Positions 44,449 through 54,747 of a stretch of 64,000 bases of DNA are shown here, piece after piece; positions within the stretch are counted from its first letter, which is position 1, and the number at the start of each line of letters is the position of its first letter. The stretch covers positions 62,001-126,000 of the forward strand of contig NHNY01000039.1 in assembly GCA_002786065.1 (NCBI GenBank), given 5' to 3'. The stretch comes from Microcyclospora pomicola (taxonomy: Eukaryota; Ascomycota; Dothideomycetes; Capnodiales). The position numbers and the translations under genes were made by a program. The notes beneath the pieces are model-generated. The model saw only the letters and a program-made list of their open reading frames with translations. It was not told the DNA's origin and did no database searches.

Positions 44449-47325
44449 CTACTTTCGAGGTAGATCACGAAACACTTGCTTGAAGATGTCCTTGCTCTTG
44501 TAAAGATTGATCAATCGAAAACGCTCATTATACAAATGTGCAGAATCGCTAGCTTGGCCGCAAGGGAAATGTGCAGCTGGGGCGTCAAACTCCTTCTCGA
44601 GGAAACGGATGGCGGGAATGGACCCGCCTTCTCTGATGTACAGAGGCCTACGTCGATGCTTGCCATCTGACGTGGAATTGATTTGTGTTTTGGATCTTTT
44701 ACGGTGGATACCATTGGCGTTGCGATTGTCCATCTCGGCTTCGACGAGGCGTTCGGACAATTCCGCTAATGGCGTGAGTGGTTGGATAGGTGAGATCGCG
44801 CTTCCGTTTGCCAGCATTGACGAAGTCGTTGGCGAAGGCTTGCTGGCGAAATATCCTGGATGTTGCTGGAGTGTGGCTTCTTTCATCGAGGTTGCTCGGC
44901 GATGTTGCGTTTGTGGCATGGATCCCCAAGCATCCATTATAGCTTTCTCTAAGGTCTGATAGATCTCGTTCGTCCAGTCGCCGAGCCAAGGCTCAGCAAT
45001 ATGGTCGACCGTCACGGTAAGCTTGTTGGCAGAGCCCGTTTTCTCGAACTCTGTATGCAGATATTTTACGAACGATTTGGCCACCTCAGTAGCTTCTTGA
45101 TTCGGCACCAGCCGCATCGATAGTGCAGCACTCACCAAGCGTGGAATGATGGTGGCATTGTCAGGACCAGACGTCTGGAAGCGATGAATCGTCAACGAAG
45201 CCTCGCGCCATTTCCTCATAAGAGACTGGGCGACTTCGTGAGGAGCGCCCAATTCAGGGTTGCGCTGTACCAGAGCTTTTGTAATTTCTGCATAGAGGCC
45301 TTTCTCTTCCTCCGTGAGCTCGAGTATTGGATCGTAGAAGTTCGGTATCTGTACAACGCCATGCTCGCCGGTAAGCATACTTAGGAGTTGAACGAGGTCC
45401 TTCAATGGCTCACTAAGCTCTGCACTTCCATCGACGCCGCTGTGCATATCTGGATGACTGCTCTCGATCTGGACAGTGGCATGAATGACTCCTCGAAGGC
45501 CGTACGTCAAGCAGGGCGTCCGATCATCTAGCCAATAGCTATTGGCGAGCAGAATCCAATCTACGTCCCCAATCTTATCTCTATTAGCTTTGATAGCTTT
45601 CTCAAAGCCGCGTGAGCCGCTTTCTTCCTCTCCCTCGATCAGGAATAATATGTCCGAATCTAATGCTTGTTCTGAGATTAACTCAGCGCAAGCAAAGATG
45701 GCTGCCATGATCGGGCCTTTGTTATCAGACGTCCCTCGACCATAGAGGTAGCCATCAATACCCTCCATCGCGAAAGGGTCACACTTCCACTTTCCATTCG
45801 AATTGTCTGCAGCCACGACATCGTAGTGACCATAAAACAGAATCTTCTTGCGCGTGGCGGCTGTGGCAGGATTGCCGCGGAAGCGAGCAAATATGATGGG
45901 ATTGCACCTGTCGGAGGTAGGCAGCATTTCAGTCGTGGCTCCAAAGTTCTTGAAAACCGTCTTCAAGAACGACGCTCCCCGGCGGCAATCACTCTGGTGT
46001 TTTGGGTCCGAGGAGACGGTCGGGTAGGACACAAATCGGCGCAGCGTTTCGAACAACACTTCGTTGCTTGTTCGCGTGGAAGCAGCTGTTGCGGACATAC
46101 AGTCATTTACATCCCATATGGCTAAAGTGTTGTCATTGCCGCCAGTGACATAAATTGGTCTTCGTCTGCGCATCGAGAAAGCAGATGCTAGAATGCGTCC
46201 GTTGTGAGCTTTGAGTCTTCCTTTGAGCTGGTATTGCTTGTCGAACTTTCGGATATAGCCAGTTATGGCGGCAGAGAACAAGAAACCTCCTCCAACACAG
46301 ATTGTAAGCACGTCGTCACGATGGGCTTTGAGGTTGCGGACGAGCTGCCTGGTGTCCAAATCCCATACATCAATTTCTCCTCCAGATCTGGCCGAGAACA
46401 GGAATGTACCGTCGAGAGCAATCGATAGGATGGAATGGCCCTCTTCTCGTCCATCATCGAGCGAGTATAGCTCAGTTACAGCCCCGGCGTTTTGTGCGTC
46501 GAGCCTCCACAACTTGATGATGCCATCGCCACCTCCCGTGATCATGATCTCCTCATTTGGTGCGTCTGGAATTCCGTCTTTTGCCAAAAGCATACAGTAC
46601 ACATAACCGTAGTGTGCGTAGTGCTTCACATTCGCTTTGCCAATCTCTATCATTTCACCTCCTCGTGCATGCTTGGGCATCACATCAGTCCTCGCAGGCC
46701 GTGGGGTTCGAACACCACCCGGACCAGGGGAATCGAAAAACCAATCGTCCCTTATCGAAGGATGTGTCCCCTTGCGAGATCGCGTGCCCTGTCCTAGAGC
46801 TCCTACGTGACACCATTGGATCGTGGTGTTCTGGCAGCCAAGATAGACGGTCTGCAGCGCGGACGAAAAGACCAAGCAGAAGACATCGCCGACATCGAAG
46901 GAGGAGTATAGACAGCAGGTCCGGGTGAAGTCCTTGGTATTCCAGACATTGACCACACGATCTCCAGCACTCGAGAAGAGCAGCTTCTGGTCTGACGATA
47001 ACGACAATCCTAGCACACTCGCCCGATGTCCTTCGATTATCGCCTGCTTCTCAAAAGTATCCAAGCTATACACCAGTATTTCTCCTCCTTGCGTGCCAGC
47101 ATAGATGGATTCATCGCTTAGGACGATGGCTAGGATGGAGCTGTCGTGCCCAAAGCGGTGACTCAAAGTCGGCAAGGCGCTTTGTAAGTCGGGCGTTTCT
47201 TGCTTGGTTGTCGACCCTGCCGCGGCCTGGGTAAAGGAATCATCTGTCTCGCTGTCCGCAGAAGTAATTTGTGAGATATTATGGTTGCGATTCGCGAGGC
47301 TCTGCGGAGCTGGAGGAGCTGCCAT
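44449..47325 (-). CDS. DUG2: DUG2-like WD40/M20 metallopeptidase, glutathione degradation
   Basis: Intronless, 958 aa. In yeast, Dug2 and Dug3 form the complex that cleaves the gamma-glutamyl bond of glutathione in the cytosol. The N-terminal half is a WD40 propeller (about residues 50-410) with repeats such as GHRASVLGLSLSSDQKLLFSSAGDRVVNVW and ITGGGDGIIKLW. The second half is a M20 peptidase. Its metal ligands are all present: GHYDVV, GRGTSDNKGP, IEGEEESGSRGFE, and the late His in HFPCGQASDSAHLYNER. An insert of about 110 residues (Ser-rich, with RKRSK) lies before the last block and may be species-specific. The domain order matches Dug2 exactly. MsrB lies directly upstream on the same strand. 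Confidence 0.95.
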   Translation of the reverse strand: MAAPPAPQSLANRNHNISQITSADSETDDSFTQAAAGSTTKQETPDLQSALPTLSHRFGHDSSILAIVLSDESIYAGTQGGEILVYSLDTFEKQAIIEGHRASVLGLSLSSDQKLLFSSAGDRVVNVWNTKDFTRTCCLYSSFDVGDVFCLVFSSALQTVYLGCQNTTIQWCHVGALGQGTRSRKGTHPSIRDDWFFDSPGPGGVRTPRPARTDVMPKHARGGEMIEIGKANVKHYAHYGYVYCMLLAKDGIPDAPNEEIMITGGGDGIIKLWRLDAQNAGAVTELYSLDDGREEGHSILSIALDGTFLFSARSGGEIDVWDLDTRQLVRNLKAHRDDVLTICVGGGFLFSAAITGYIRKFDKQYQLKGRLKAHNGRILASAFSMRRRRPIYVTGGNDNTLAIWDVNDCMSATAASTRTSNEVLFETLRRFVSYPTVSSDPKHQSDCRRGASFLKTVFKNFGATTEMLPTSDRCNPIIFARFRGNPATAATRKKILFYGHYDVVAADNSNGKWKCDPFAMEGIDGYLYGRGTSDNKGPIMAAIFACAELISEQALDSDILFLIEGEEESGSRGFEKAIKANRDKIGDVDWILLANSYWLDDRTPCLTYGLRGVIHATVQIESSHPDMHSGVDGSAELSEPLKDLVQLLSMLTGEHGVVQIPNFYDPILELTEEEKGLYAEITKALVQRNPELGAPHEVAQSLMRKWREASLTIHRFQTSGPDNATIIPRLVSAALSMRLVPNQEATEVAKSFVKYLHTEFEKTGSANKLTVTVDHIAEPWLGDWTNEIYQTLEKAIMDAWGSMPQTQHRRATSMKEATLQQHPGYFASKPSPTTSSMLANGSAISPIQPLTPLAELSERLVEAEMDNRNANGIHRKRSKTQINSTSDGKHRRRPLYIREGGSIPAIRFLEKEFDAPAAHFPCGQASDSAHLYNERFRLINLYKSKDIFKQVFRDLPRK

Positions 47326-47862
47326 GTGCGCAGGACGTCAGAACGACTCGACTCATGGCCGACACCGAGGGGACAATAGATCTTTATGAGAGTACAGACA
47401 ACTGGGTAACGAGGCAGAGAGCTCAACAGCTCATGAAAACGTACTTGAGAGTATTTCACGTTGGTGCATGTGGTATGTGGAGGAATTGCTGGTCTTCTTG
47501 GAGTGGGTCGCGTGCCGGCCAGTTCTACCATCGTTCGTTGCCCGCTTACCATGAAACTCTGCGCTACACTCGTGGCGTGTAGCAGGGAACATTTTCATCG
47601 GACGAGACTCATATCTTGCTATATCGCAAACAACGGCAACCTTTCAAGCAAGGCCGTATATGACATTCATAAATGTAAGATATTTTCGATACAGGATCCC
47701 GGACCTCATGCCCCCTGGCACAGACACTCCTCTTCACCGACTCTTCGGTCATAGATGCCCAAAGAGGACTGTTGCATATCATGAGCAAAAGCACGTTCTG
47801 TCGTGCCCGTTGAGCGCATATTGCTATGCGTGCCACTTTAGTGCCTCTGCTTGACCTGCGAC
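47326..47862. other. Intergenic, DUG2 promoter
   Basis: About 540 bp upstream of DUG2 and downstream of MsrB. No gene seen. Confidence 0.55.
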
Positions 47863-48558
47863 TCATGCCTTGGCCTTGTCGACAACAGGATCTTCGTTGC
47901 TGAAGTTGATGGAAACGCTGTTCACACAGTGTCGCTCATCGGTCGGTGTCGGGTATCCTTCTCCCTTGAAAACGTGCCCAAGGTGACCACCACAGTTGGT
48001 GCAAACGATCTCTGTCCGCTCCATGCCAAATGTCTTGTCGGTATGCCTGGTCACTGCACCAGGAACAGTATCATAGAAAGCAGGCCATCCACAACCACTC
48101 TTGAACTTCTGCTGGGCGGTGTATAGTGGCGCATCACATCCTGTACACTTGTACACACCTGACGTCGGAGCGTGCTTGTCGTATTTTCCTGTGAACGGGG
48201 CTTCGGTGCCCTTCTCTCGGAGAACTCGAAATTGTTCTGAATAACGGAGCAGTAAAGTCAGCAGACTGTCACAAGATGCCAAGCATGACCATCATGGTGG
48301 TGGGTTGTCGATCTTACCAGGACTAAGCTGGGCCTGCCACTCGCTGTCACTCTTCTGCACTGGATGAGACATGTTTCTGGTCTCGGCGGTCGAGAATAGA
48401 GCACCCAGAAATGGAATCGTTGGCATAGACGCCCGGAGAGGAAAAGAGCCTGGTCTGGCAGCGGCCGAAGCGTTCAAAGTTGATGGCGCGGCGCGGATAG
48501 TGGTGTTGCTGAAGGCGTAGAATGTGCGAAGAAAGGTCGGGAGGGATGGGAAGCGCAT
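47863..48558 (-). CDS. Peptide-methionine (R)-S-oxide reductase MsrB
   Basis: 204 aa in two exons, 48558..48318 and 48236..47863 (81-nt intron). Reduces methionine-R-sulfoxide in proteins. The splice rebuilds LSPEQFRVLREKGTEAPFTGKY, the family opening. Two zinc CxxC pairs (CTGC, CTNC), GCGWPAF and the catalytic Cys in RHCVNS are present. The first 60 residues are Arg/Ser/Ala-rich with few acids (RFPSLPTFLRTFYAFSNTTIR), fitting a mitochondrial presequence. In-frame ATGs before MPTIPFLGALF and MSHPVQKSDSEW could give a cytosolic form. C-terminal KAKA is not a known targeting signal. Confidence 0.93.
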
Positions 48559-49417
48559 GAAGATGAAATGGTGGCTGATGAAAATTGCAACGTCTCGTCG
48601 TTGTTTTGTTAATTCTTGACTGTGGCGGAAGTCGATGCGGTTCCTGTCATGTATCTACGTGTGCCTATCCAGCAGTTTCCGTCATCATGGAGCTTTGGAA
48701 TCAGCAATGAGATCATCCAGTTTCCCCACGCCGCCACCGAAGCCGCATCACATGACATGTATGGAATCAGATGAACATATCAGTCATGGCTTCAATTCAT
48801 ACCGTCGATCGCTGTTCCATCCGACAAACCTGTGGTCGGGTAAGGAATAGATTGCAGAGCCTAAGGTAAGATCACAATGCAAATCACCATCTTTCGCTGC
48901 TCCAGACTCGAGTTGTGTGCTTGAAGGCCTGGTAGGTGGGATTGCTCCGCGAGAACTGGATTGTGCTGGCAGCATTGCTTGTATCTCATTTATAGGTAAG
49001 AATTCGAAGCATTACCAAAAGCTTGTACATACTGGATGCCCATTGCCGTTCGATATTGGCCAAAATTCAGCTGTATTTCGCCATGTTGCATGTCGCCAGG
49101 ACGACTTCAAGGGCAGAGCAGAACCAGTGACGCTCCAGCTAAAGTATGCTTGGAGTGAGTGACGTACCAGTCCAAGCATGACCGGTTGCTTCGCAGAGAT
49201 CACCTAGCAAGTCTACGAGATTGGATCGCAGTTGACGATGATCATATCCAAGCTCATTCTACCGCTTCAGTACTGTCAATGGCTGTGCCATGACGCGTTG
49301 TATCGGCATGTGGCAATGCAGGCTCTGAATGTCGAACCTCACGGCCTGGCAGCAAGCGGTATTTGAAGCCTGGTCGTGTTTCGAGTAATGGTATTCATAC
49401 GTTGTCGAGCCTCGCTA
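48559..49417. other. Intergenic, MsrB upstream region
   Basis: About 860 bp between the ZNF830-like 3' end and the MsrB start. No gene recognised. Confidence 0.5.
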
Positions 49418-50278
49418 TCATCCGCCAAATTTCCAGTCGTCGAAGTCTTCTTCGTCTTCGTCGTCATCACTATCTCCTTTGCCATCGTTCAACGCGTGAT
49501 CAACCGACCGTTCAAGAGTGCTATCCCCTGCATCGACGTGATCATGAGACACAATCTGAATATCTCCGTTCCCTCTGCCGCTTCTCAACGCTTCTCGCCG
49601 TTCCCGCAGCTTTTTCATTCTCTCTTCTAATCCATCCATCTCGTCCAGTTCGTCTGCCATCAATCTTGCCGCATCCTCCCTCTCGCCTTCTATCTCTATA
49701 TCTCGCGTGTCTCGCTGAGCGCTCTCCTGTTCTCTCGCCTGTGCAGCGATGTCAGCCGCAGACATGGGCGCAGCACTGATGGTGGCAGCAGCATCTAGCG
49801 CGGATGGTGCGATAGAGGTGGAGTCCAGTCTCGCAATGTCGCGTTCGAAGGCGGCATATTCGTCGTCAAGTGATTGATCACTTGCTATTACAGCTACGGC
49901 AGGTTCCACTATAGGCACTGTGTTCTTGGTGGACGCGCTTTGCACCTGCGCAGCGCTGGCAATTTCTTCCTCGTTGGTAGCCTTTGCCTTCTTTCTTTCC
50001 CCACGAATCGGGCTGTCCAAACTCTCGGCTTTGCGCTTCTTGGCTCCGCTAGGTTCGCCTCCACTTCCTCTCGTGACATCGACGTTGTGTAGGCGACTCA
50101 GACGCAGAACATGTCCAGTGCTATGTAGGTGAGCCTTCCAGGCATTTTCGCTTCTGAGGGGAAGCTCGCAAAGGTTGCACAGCAGTTTGCCGTCTTTGGT
50201 GTAGGATGCCTGAGGGTGGGTGATTCGACGAGTGATACGTTCCGCTTGCAAGAGAGCACGCGCATCAGCTTCGCCCAT
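49418..50278 (-). CDS. ZNF830/CCDC16-like zinc finger protein
   Basis: Intronless, 286 aa. A single U1-type C2H2 finger near the N-terminus reads C34-X2-C37-X12-H50-X5-H56, preceded by RITHPQASYTKDGKLLC and followed by LRLSRLHN. The middle is disordered with basic stretches (GAKKRKAESLD, GERKKAKA) that look like nuclear signals. A Glu/Arg coiled coil occupies about residues 195-245. The end is acidic, DDDEDEEDFDDWKFGG. The finger, coiled coil and DDW tail match human ZNF830 (CCDC16), which associates with spliceosomal XAB2. A nuclear splicing-related role is therefore inferred. Divergent from the C2H2 gene at 50623 with a 344-bp shared promoter. Confidence 0.85.
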   Translation of the reverse strand: MGEADARALLQAERITRRITHPQASYTKDGKLLCNLCELPLRSENAWKAHLHSTGHVLRLSRLHNVDVTRGSGGEPSGAKKRKAESLDSPIRGERKKAKATNEEEIASAAQVQSASTKNTVPIVEPAVAVIASDQSLDDEYAAFERDIARLDSTSIAPSALDAAATISAAPMSAADIAAQAREQESAQRDTRDIEIEGEREDAARLMADELDEMDGLEERMKKLRERREALRSGRGNGDIQIVSHDHVDAGDSTLERSVDHALNDGKGDSDDDEDEEDFDDWKFGG

Positions 50279-50622
50279 GACAACGTTATCGGCCGTTGCT
50301 ATGACCTATACCAGTGCATGGTACTAGCCACAGACATATACATGAATGTCTAAGATGAAGTATGCTCAAGGATCACACGTGCGCGTGGGGACGACGTGGT
50401 TATTATCTAAGCTTGCATGACGACTAGGCTGATCGTGGAAGGAGGTCCCGAAGCGTCGGAGCGAGATAAAGCCGCCTTACTGTCAGCCCTGTTCCTTCTC
50501 CCGCACAAGCAGTGGGACGCCATCGACGACGGCTGAGGGCCCAGAGATGGCGAGAACGCGACTTTGATTCTCCTCCCCAGGCCCATACACTCATCAGGTC
50601 GACCGCACTCACTCTCGCCAGG
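50279..50622. other. Bidirectional promoter of two zinc-finger genes
   Basis: 344 bp between divergent starts (50278 minus, 50623 plus). An in-frame upstream extension of the plus-strand gene to 50512 exists but does not look conserved. No other gene. Confidence 0.5.
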
Positions 50623-52167
50623 ATGGCTGCCAAAGCAGACTCCTTCATGGGGATGGGCCTCCGAGATACCATCGACCCCAGCCTGCTGGCCATGAACAAG
50701 AACCAGGCTCCAACAATGTGGGACGCTCCCATGATGGGGGTTGAAGCCGAACAACATCCTTCTGCTGGTAATCTGGCCCATGACGATTCAATGAACGTCC
50801 TCTCCATGTCGCATTCCATTTCGGAGATCGTCCCAACCACTGGTCTCGCCACCGGGCTTCATCTGCCGACATATAGCAACCGTCGCGACGACAGCGAGTG
50901 CAGCTGGGACGAGGACGACGACCAGGGCGACTGGAACGCGAATATGCAGTCGACCTTGAGGGCTCTCGTTACGACTCACGAGGGTTTCCTCCTGTCCGAC
51001 CTGCTTCCCAAGCGACAGCGCCGACTTGTGCATGCGATGGCGACTGTCTTGCAACTCAACCACGTAACGTTGGGCAAAGGCAAAGATCGTTCCGTACTTG
51101 TCTCGAAAAAGAAGATCTCACCGACGCTGAACGGCCGGCCGAGGCCAAGGTGCTGGAATAGCACCTCCCAGCCTTGCGAAGAATACGACGTAATTCTTCC
51201 CGAGCAAATAAGCATAACAGGAATGCCCAGTTCAACCACAATGGAACAGCTTGTCTCCAGCCTCGTTTCCCAGGCCATACCCGCACCTTTACGTACTTCA
51301 TGGTCGAACAACGGAAGCCAAGGCATAGCATGTCTCGATTTCGCAACTCCTGAAGATGCAGCCATAGTCGTCAGCACAATTAACAATCTTCCCGCCATGG
51401 AAGCAACCCGGCTGAAAGCGACGTATCGCACTGCCAAAATCACGCAGGCTATTTATGAACCATCGCAATCTCCACAGCAGCAACTACCAAGTCCTACCAG
51501 CAGTATGCACCCAACTCCCCTCAAGAGGCCAGCCAGCATGCGCAAAAGCAGCGAGCAATTTGCGTCTCTAGATTCATTATCCATATACAGCTCGTCAAAG
51601 AACAGCAATCAAGCATCCAGCATTGATCCGACGGGCTATACGTCAGAAGATTCCGCAACTACGATGCGATCAGTGTACAGCGGACATTCCTCTCTTCGAC
51701 CTTCAAGAAGACGTCGTCTCCCGGCATCCGCTGCAGGCTATGCATGCAGAGCCGAAGACTGCACTAAGACGTTCAATCGTGCTGGTGATCGAACAAAGCA
51801 TGAGCGCATCCACTTTCCCAATGCCAACAGTCACCCATATGAGTGCAGGCGCTGTCCAAAGACGTTCATGTATCCCAAAGACCTGCGCCGTCACGAAGCT
51901 ATTCACGACCGACAGGAGCAGCCTTCAGTATCTCATCCCCGTAACAATCCGGCGGCTGGCGCCAATTTGTCATGGTGCATGCGTGTCGATGCGATGACAG
52001 GCGGAGCCTGCAAAGCCATCTTCATGGACAGGGAGCACGAACTCGAGCATCTCCGCACATGTCACGGCCTTGGTGCCGACACTTTCATCTGTCCTGTCTG
52101 TAGTCTTGGTGGTTACAACATGAAGAGCGATCTGCGGGAGCACTTGTACATTGAGCACGGAGATTGA
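50623..52167 (+). CDS. C2H2 zinc finger protein with an RRM-like segment
   Basis: 514 aa, no intron. Start at MAAKADSFMGMGLRDT; the frame stays open upstream to 50512 but there reads like leader. An RRM-like segment at about residues 190-268 has a beta-strand ISITGMP (RNP2-like), a helix SSTTMEQLVSSLVSQ, QGIACLDFATPEDAA (RNP1-like) and ATRLKATY. After a Ser-rich linker come two C2H2 fingers, C374-X4-C and C408-X2-C, both ending H-X3-H. A third, divergent Cys/His module follows (SWCMRVDAMTGGACKAIF..HELEHLRTCHG) and then a last finger ending HLYIEHGD. Likely a nuclear nucleic-acid-binding regulator; no specific family member is recognised, and the RRM call is by eye. Confidence 0.85.
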   Translation: MAAKADSFMGMGLRDTIDPSLLAMNKNQAPTMWDAPMMGVEAEQHPSAGNLAHDDSMNVLSMSHSISEIVPTTGLATGLHLPTYSNRRDDSECSWDEDDDQGDWNANMQSTLRALVTTHEGFLLSDLLPKRQRRLVHAMATVLQLNHVTLGKGKDRSVLVSKKKISPTLNGRPRPRCWNSTSQPCEEYDVILPEQISITGMPSSTTMEQLVSSLVSQAIPAPLRTSWSNNGSQGIACLDFATPEDAAIVVSTINNLPAMEATRLKATYRTAKITQAIYEPSQSPQQQLPSPTSSMHPTPLKRPASMRKSSEQFASLDSLSIYSSSKNSNQASSIDPTGYTSEDSATTMRSVYSGHSSLRPSRRRRLPASAAGYACRAEDCTKTFNRAGDRTKHERIHFPNANSHPYECRRCPKTFMYPKDLRRHEAIHDRQEQPSVSHPRNNPAAGANLSWCMRVDAMTGGACKAIFMDREHELEHLRTCHGLGADTFICPVCSLGGYNMKSDLREHLYIEHGD

Positions 52168-53354
52168 GACACAGCGTAGTGCGATTTTCATGACATATGG
52201 CAAGCACGTGGATGATCTCATCTCGAGGCGCACACTGAGTGCACATGCCTCGGCACCATCAAGCCAATGTCGTGGCAGATCTCGGACTGACGTGTTAGAA
52301 CAACTCAAAGACGATCTACTCTGCAATAAGGCGGCAAGTGGTTATTCGCTGCGGCGAACCATACTACGAAGCATCGCCCAGTTTCCTTCTGTGCATCGCT
52401 ATGTGCCTATTGAAACTGCTCCTTCGGAACAAGCCATCACCACGTTCATGTGCATACTTGTATCCAGGGTAGCAACAGAACAGTGGCTTCGCCTAAGACT
52501 TCGGATCGCAACGTCGTGCTTTGGCACGACGCGGTAGACGTCTTTTATAATGATCGAAAAACTGGCAACCTTGCTCTGGGTACAGGGATGGCCGGACATG
52601 CGCTCTACGGTGCTTGCTATTGCTTCATTGCCACTCGAGAAGTGTTTGGAGAACGCAAACCGAGCAAAACTGGAAAGGTACGAATGCGCAAAGACACGAT
52701 CGCCGGCGTAAAAGCGCCAGCGATACGCGGTCGGATGAGCTGCGGTGACTTGAGAATATGAGGTGTGGTAGCCTTTCTCGATTTTCCACTCCAACATCCT
52801 GGCCCGCAGATTTAGACATCGTTGACTTGATGGTCCAACCATACTGAAGTTGAGGTTCCTCGATCTTTCTCCGAGCCCATTCATGTCGCACAGTCATAAT
52901 GTCGCTTCGAAGATAGTGTAACGAAAATCCAGGGCGCAATCTCAGGCGGAACCTGATTATATATCGAACGCATCTAGGGTCCAGAAAACATCAAAATGAC
53001 TAACCCAGCCTGCTGGTACAAGGTGATCGCTAGAGCAAGAGAAAAAAAAGAAAACTAACGCAGAAGTGTAAGAACAGACCAGCAGAGGAGTGGTGGCCAG
53101 AATTGTTCGAAGACACTCTACCGATTGAAGAAGTATCTGGGTGCAACCTTAAAGCCTTATATGTATTGATCGCAGTAAGCAGAGCTGCTTCCGCAACCGA
53201 TTACTGCATCTTATACCTATGTTAGCCCTCGGAACTATGTTGTCGCTTTGTCGCACATTGATGATAGATCATGTAGCAGTGAATTTCTCCGCGTGAATTG
53301 GCGTTGGGGAGACTGCAAGGGATACATATTTGATCATGTCGACCCTTCGAGACA
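52168..53354. other. Intergenic
   Basis: About 1.2 kb between two plus-strand genes. A minus-strand open frame of about 160 codons (52399-52884) shows no motif. I see nothing supportable. Confidence 0.5.
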
Positions 53355-54179
53355 ATGACGGTTCAGTATCCCACTCCCATGGTCAACATGACGACTCACC
53401 TCGTCGACACAGAGCAAGGCATTGCAGACCTCATTCAAGGCCTCCCACCTCAAGACATGGGTAAACCTGCCCTCTACGTTGACATCGAGGGACACAACCT
53501 TTCTCGCCAAGGAACCATCTCTATATTGACAATCCTCGTCGACGCCCGACAGACTGTCTACCTTGTTGATGTTACGGTGCTGAAAGATCTGGCATTTGAC
53601 ACTGCTGCTCCTGACGGACGCACGTTGCGATCCATTTTGGAGTCCGACGACCTCACCAAAGTCTTCTTCGACATTCGCAATGATTCCGATGCACTGTTTG
53701 CTCTGTTCAACATCAAGGTTGCCGGTATCCAGGACCTGCAACTCATGGAATTCGCCGCGCGTTACTCTAACAGACGTTGTGTTAACGGTCTGGCTAAATG
53801 TATCGAGCAGGACGCTGGCCTTGGATGGACCGAGAAACAGGCCTGGAGCAGGGTGAAGGATCGTGGACGGAGGCTATTCGTCCCGGAACGTGGTGGCAGC
53901 TATGCCGTCTTCGATGTGCGACCTTTGTCGGATGAATTGGTGACTTACTGCGCCCAGGATGTGACACTGATGCCGACCTTACGCAGGGTCTATTGCAACA
54001 GACTCTGTGATTCGTGGTGGCGCAAGATCGAGCAGGAGACTGCCGCACGGATTACGCTGTCCCAGAGCCGCGATTACAATGGAAAAGGCCGGCACATGGC
54101 TATGGGCCCAAGCACCTGGTCTGGATGGTATCCCGCTTCATCGGAGCTTACCCAGCGAACCTTGTTCTCGATCAATTAG
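53355..54179 (+). CDS. DEDDy 3'-5' exonuclease domain protein
   Basis: 274 aa, intronless. WRN/RNase D-type 3'-5' exonuclease that removes nucleotides from nucleic acid ends with two metal ions. All acidic motifs are visible: YVDIEG (Asp43, Glu45), VFFDIRND (Asp106) and TYCAQD (Tyr198, Asp202), giving the DEDDy subtype. No helicase, HRDC or KH domain is attached, and length fits the stand-alone fungal family. Start at ATG 53355; no targeting signal. Its substrate cannot be told from sequence. Convergent with the xylanase gene. Confidence 0.9.
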   Translation: MTVQYPTPMVNMTTHLVDTEQGIADLIQGLPPQDMGKPALYVDIEGHNLSRQGTISILTILVDARQTVYLVDVTVLKDLAFDTAAPDGRTLRSILESDDLTKVFFDIRNDSDALFALFNIKVAGIQDLQLMEFAARYSNRRCVNGLAKCIEQDAGLGWTEKQAWSRVKDRGRRLFVPERGGSYAVFDVRPLSDELVTYCAQDVTLMPTLRRVYCNRLCDSWWRKIEQETAARITLSQSRDYNGKGRHMAMGPSTWSGWYPASSELTQRTLFSIN

Positions 54180-54747
54180 GTGCCTCTACCTATCCTGACC
54201 CCTCAACTGCATCACTGGCAGCTGTTTCGGGAGTTATGTGACACAACATTCTACTACGCCATGAACGTCATCGTCCTCGCACAAAGCAGCAAGTCGACAA
54301 GAAGGATGGAATCTGACCATGCTGGGTGCATAATACTTGCTGAGAGAATATGATTACGATACTCACTGGAAGGGCTGAGCTGATCGGTGTGCTGTGGTAG
54401 GATACGAGGACGGCACGGCAACGTCCATGTCAGGTCTTTGTGGAACACCAGAGGCGCGTACTTGAATAGGTTCATACAAGCCAACACCGAATCAGTCTTT
54501 CGCATAGCACACGTCGCTCTATATGACTCTAGTGGGTCTCAATATCGGTGCTGGATCAGGATATGTGTCGCGTTTCCAAGATGTGGTAGGTTAGTGCATG
54601 CGTGTTGGAGCCTTTCTATCCGTAGGACCAGAGCCTGTCCCGGAAGTGATGCCAATTGGTCACACGTATACATTACAGCATCGACACCCAGGAAGCCTGC
54701 AGCGTCAAAATGCTGATCATAGTCTTCCATGTATTTGCCATTTACGG
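54180..54747. other. Intergenic between convergent genes
   Basis: 570 bp between the exonuclease and xylanase 3' ends. Nothing recognised. Confidence 0.55.

Noticed and set aside
46690-46730. tRNA B-box-like GGTTCGAA string
   Set aside because: Lies inside the DUG2 WD40 coding region, with no A-box or foldable cloverleaf around it.
49363-49779. 138-codon plus-strand frame
   Set aside because: Shadow frame antisense to the ZNF830-like gene.
52399-52884. 161-codon minus-strand frame
   Set aside because: No motif, and no splice extension that gives a known protein.
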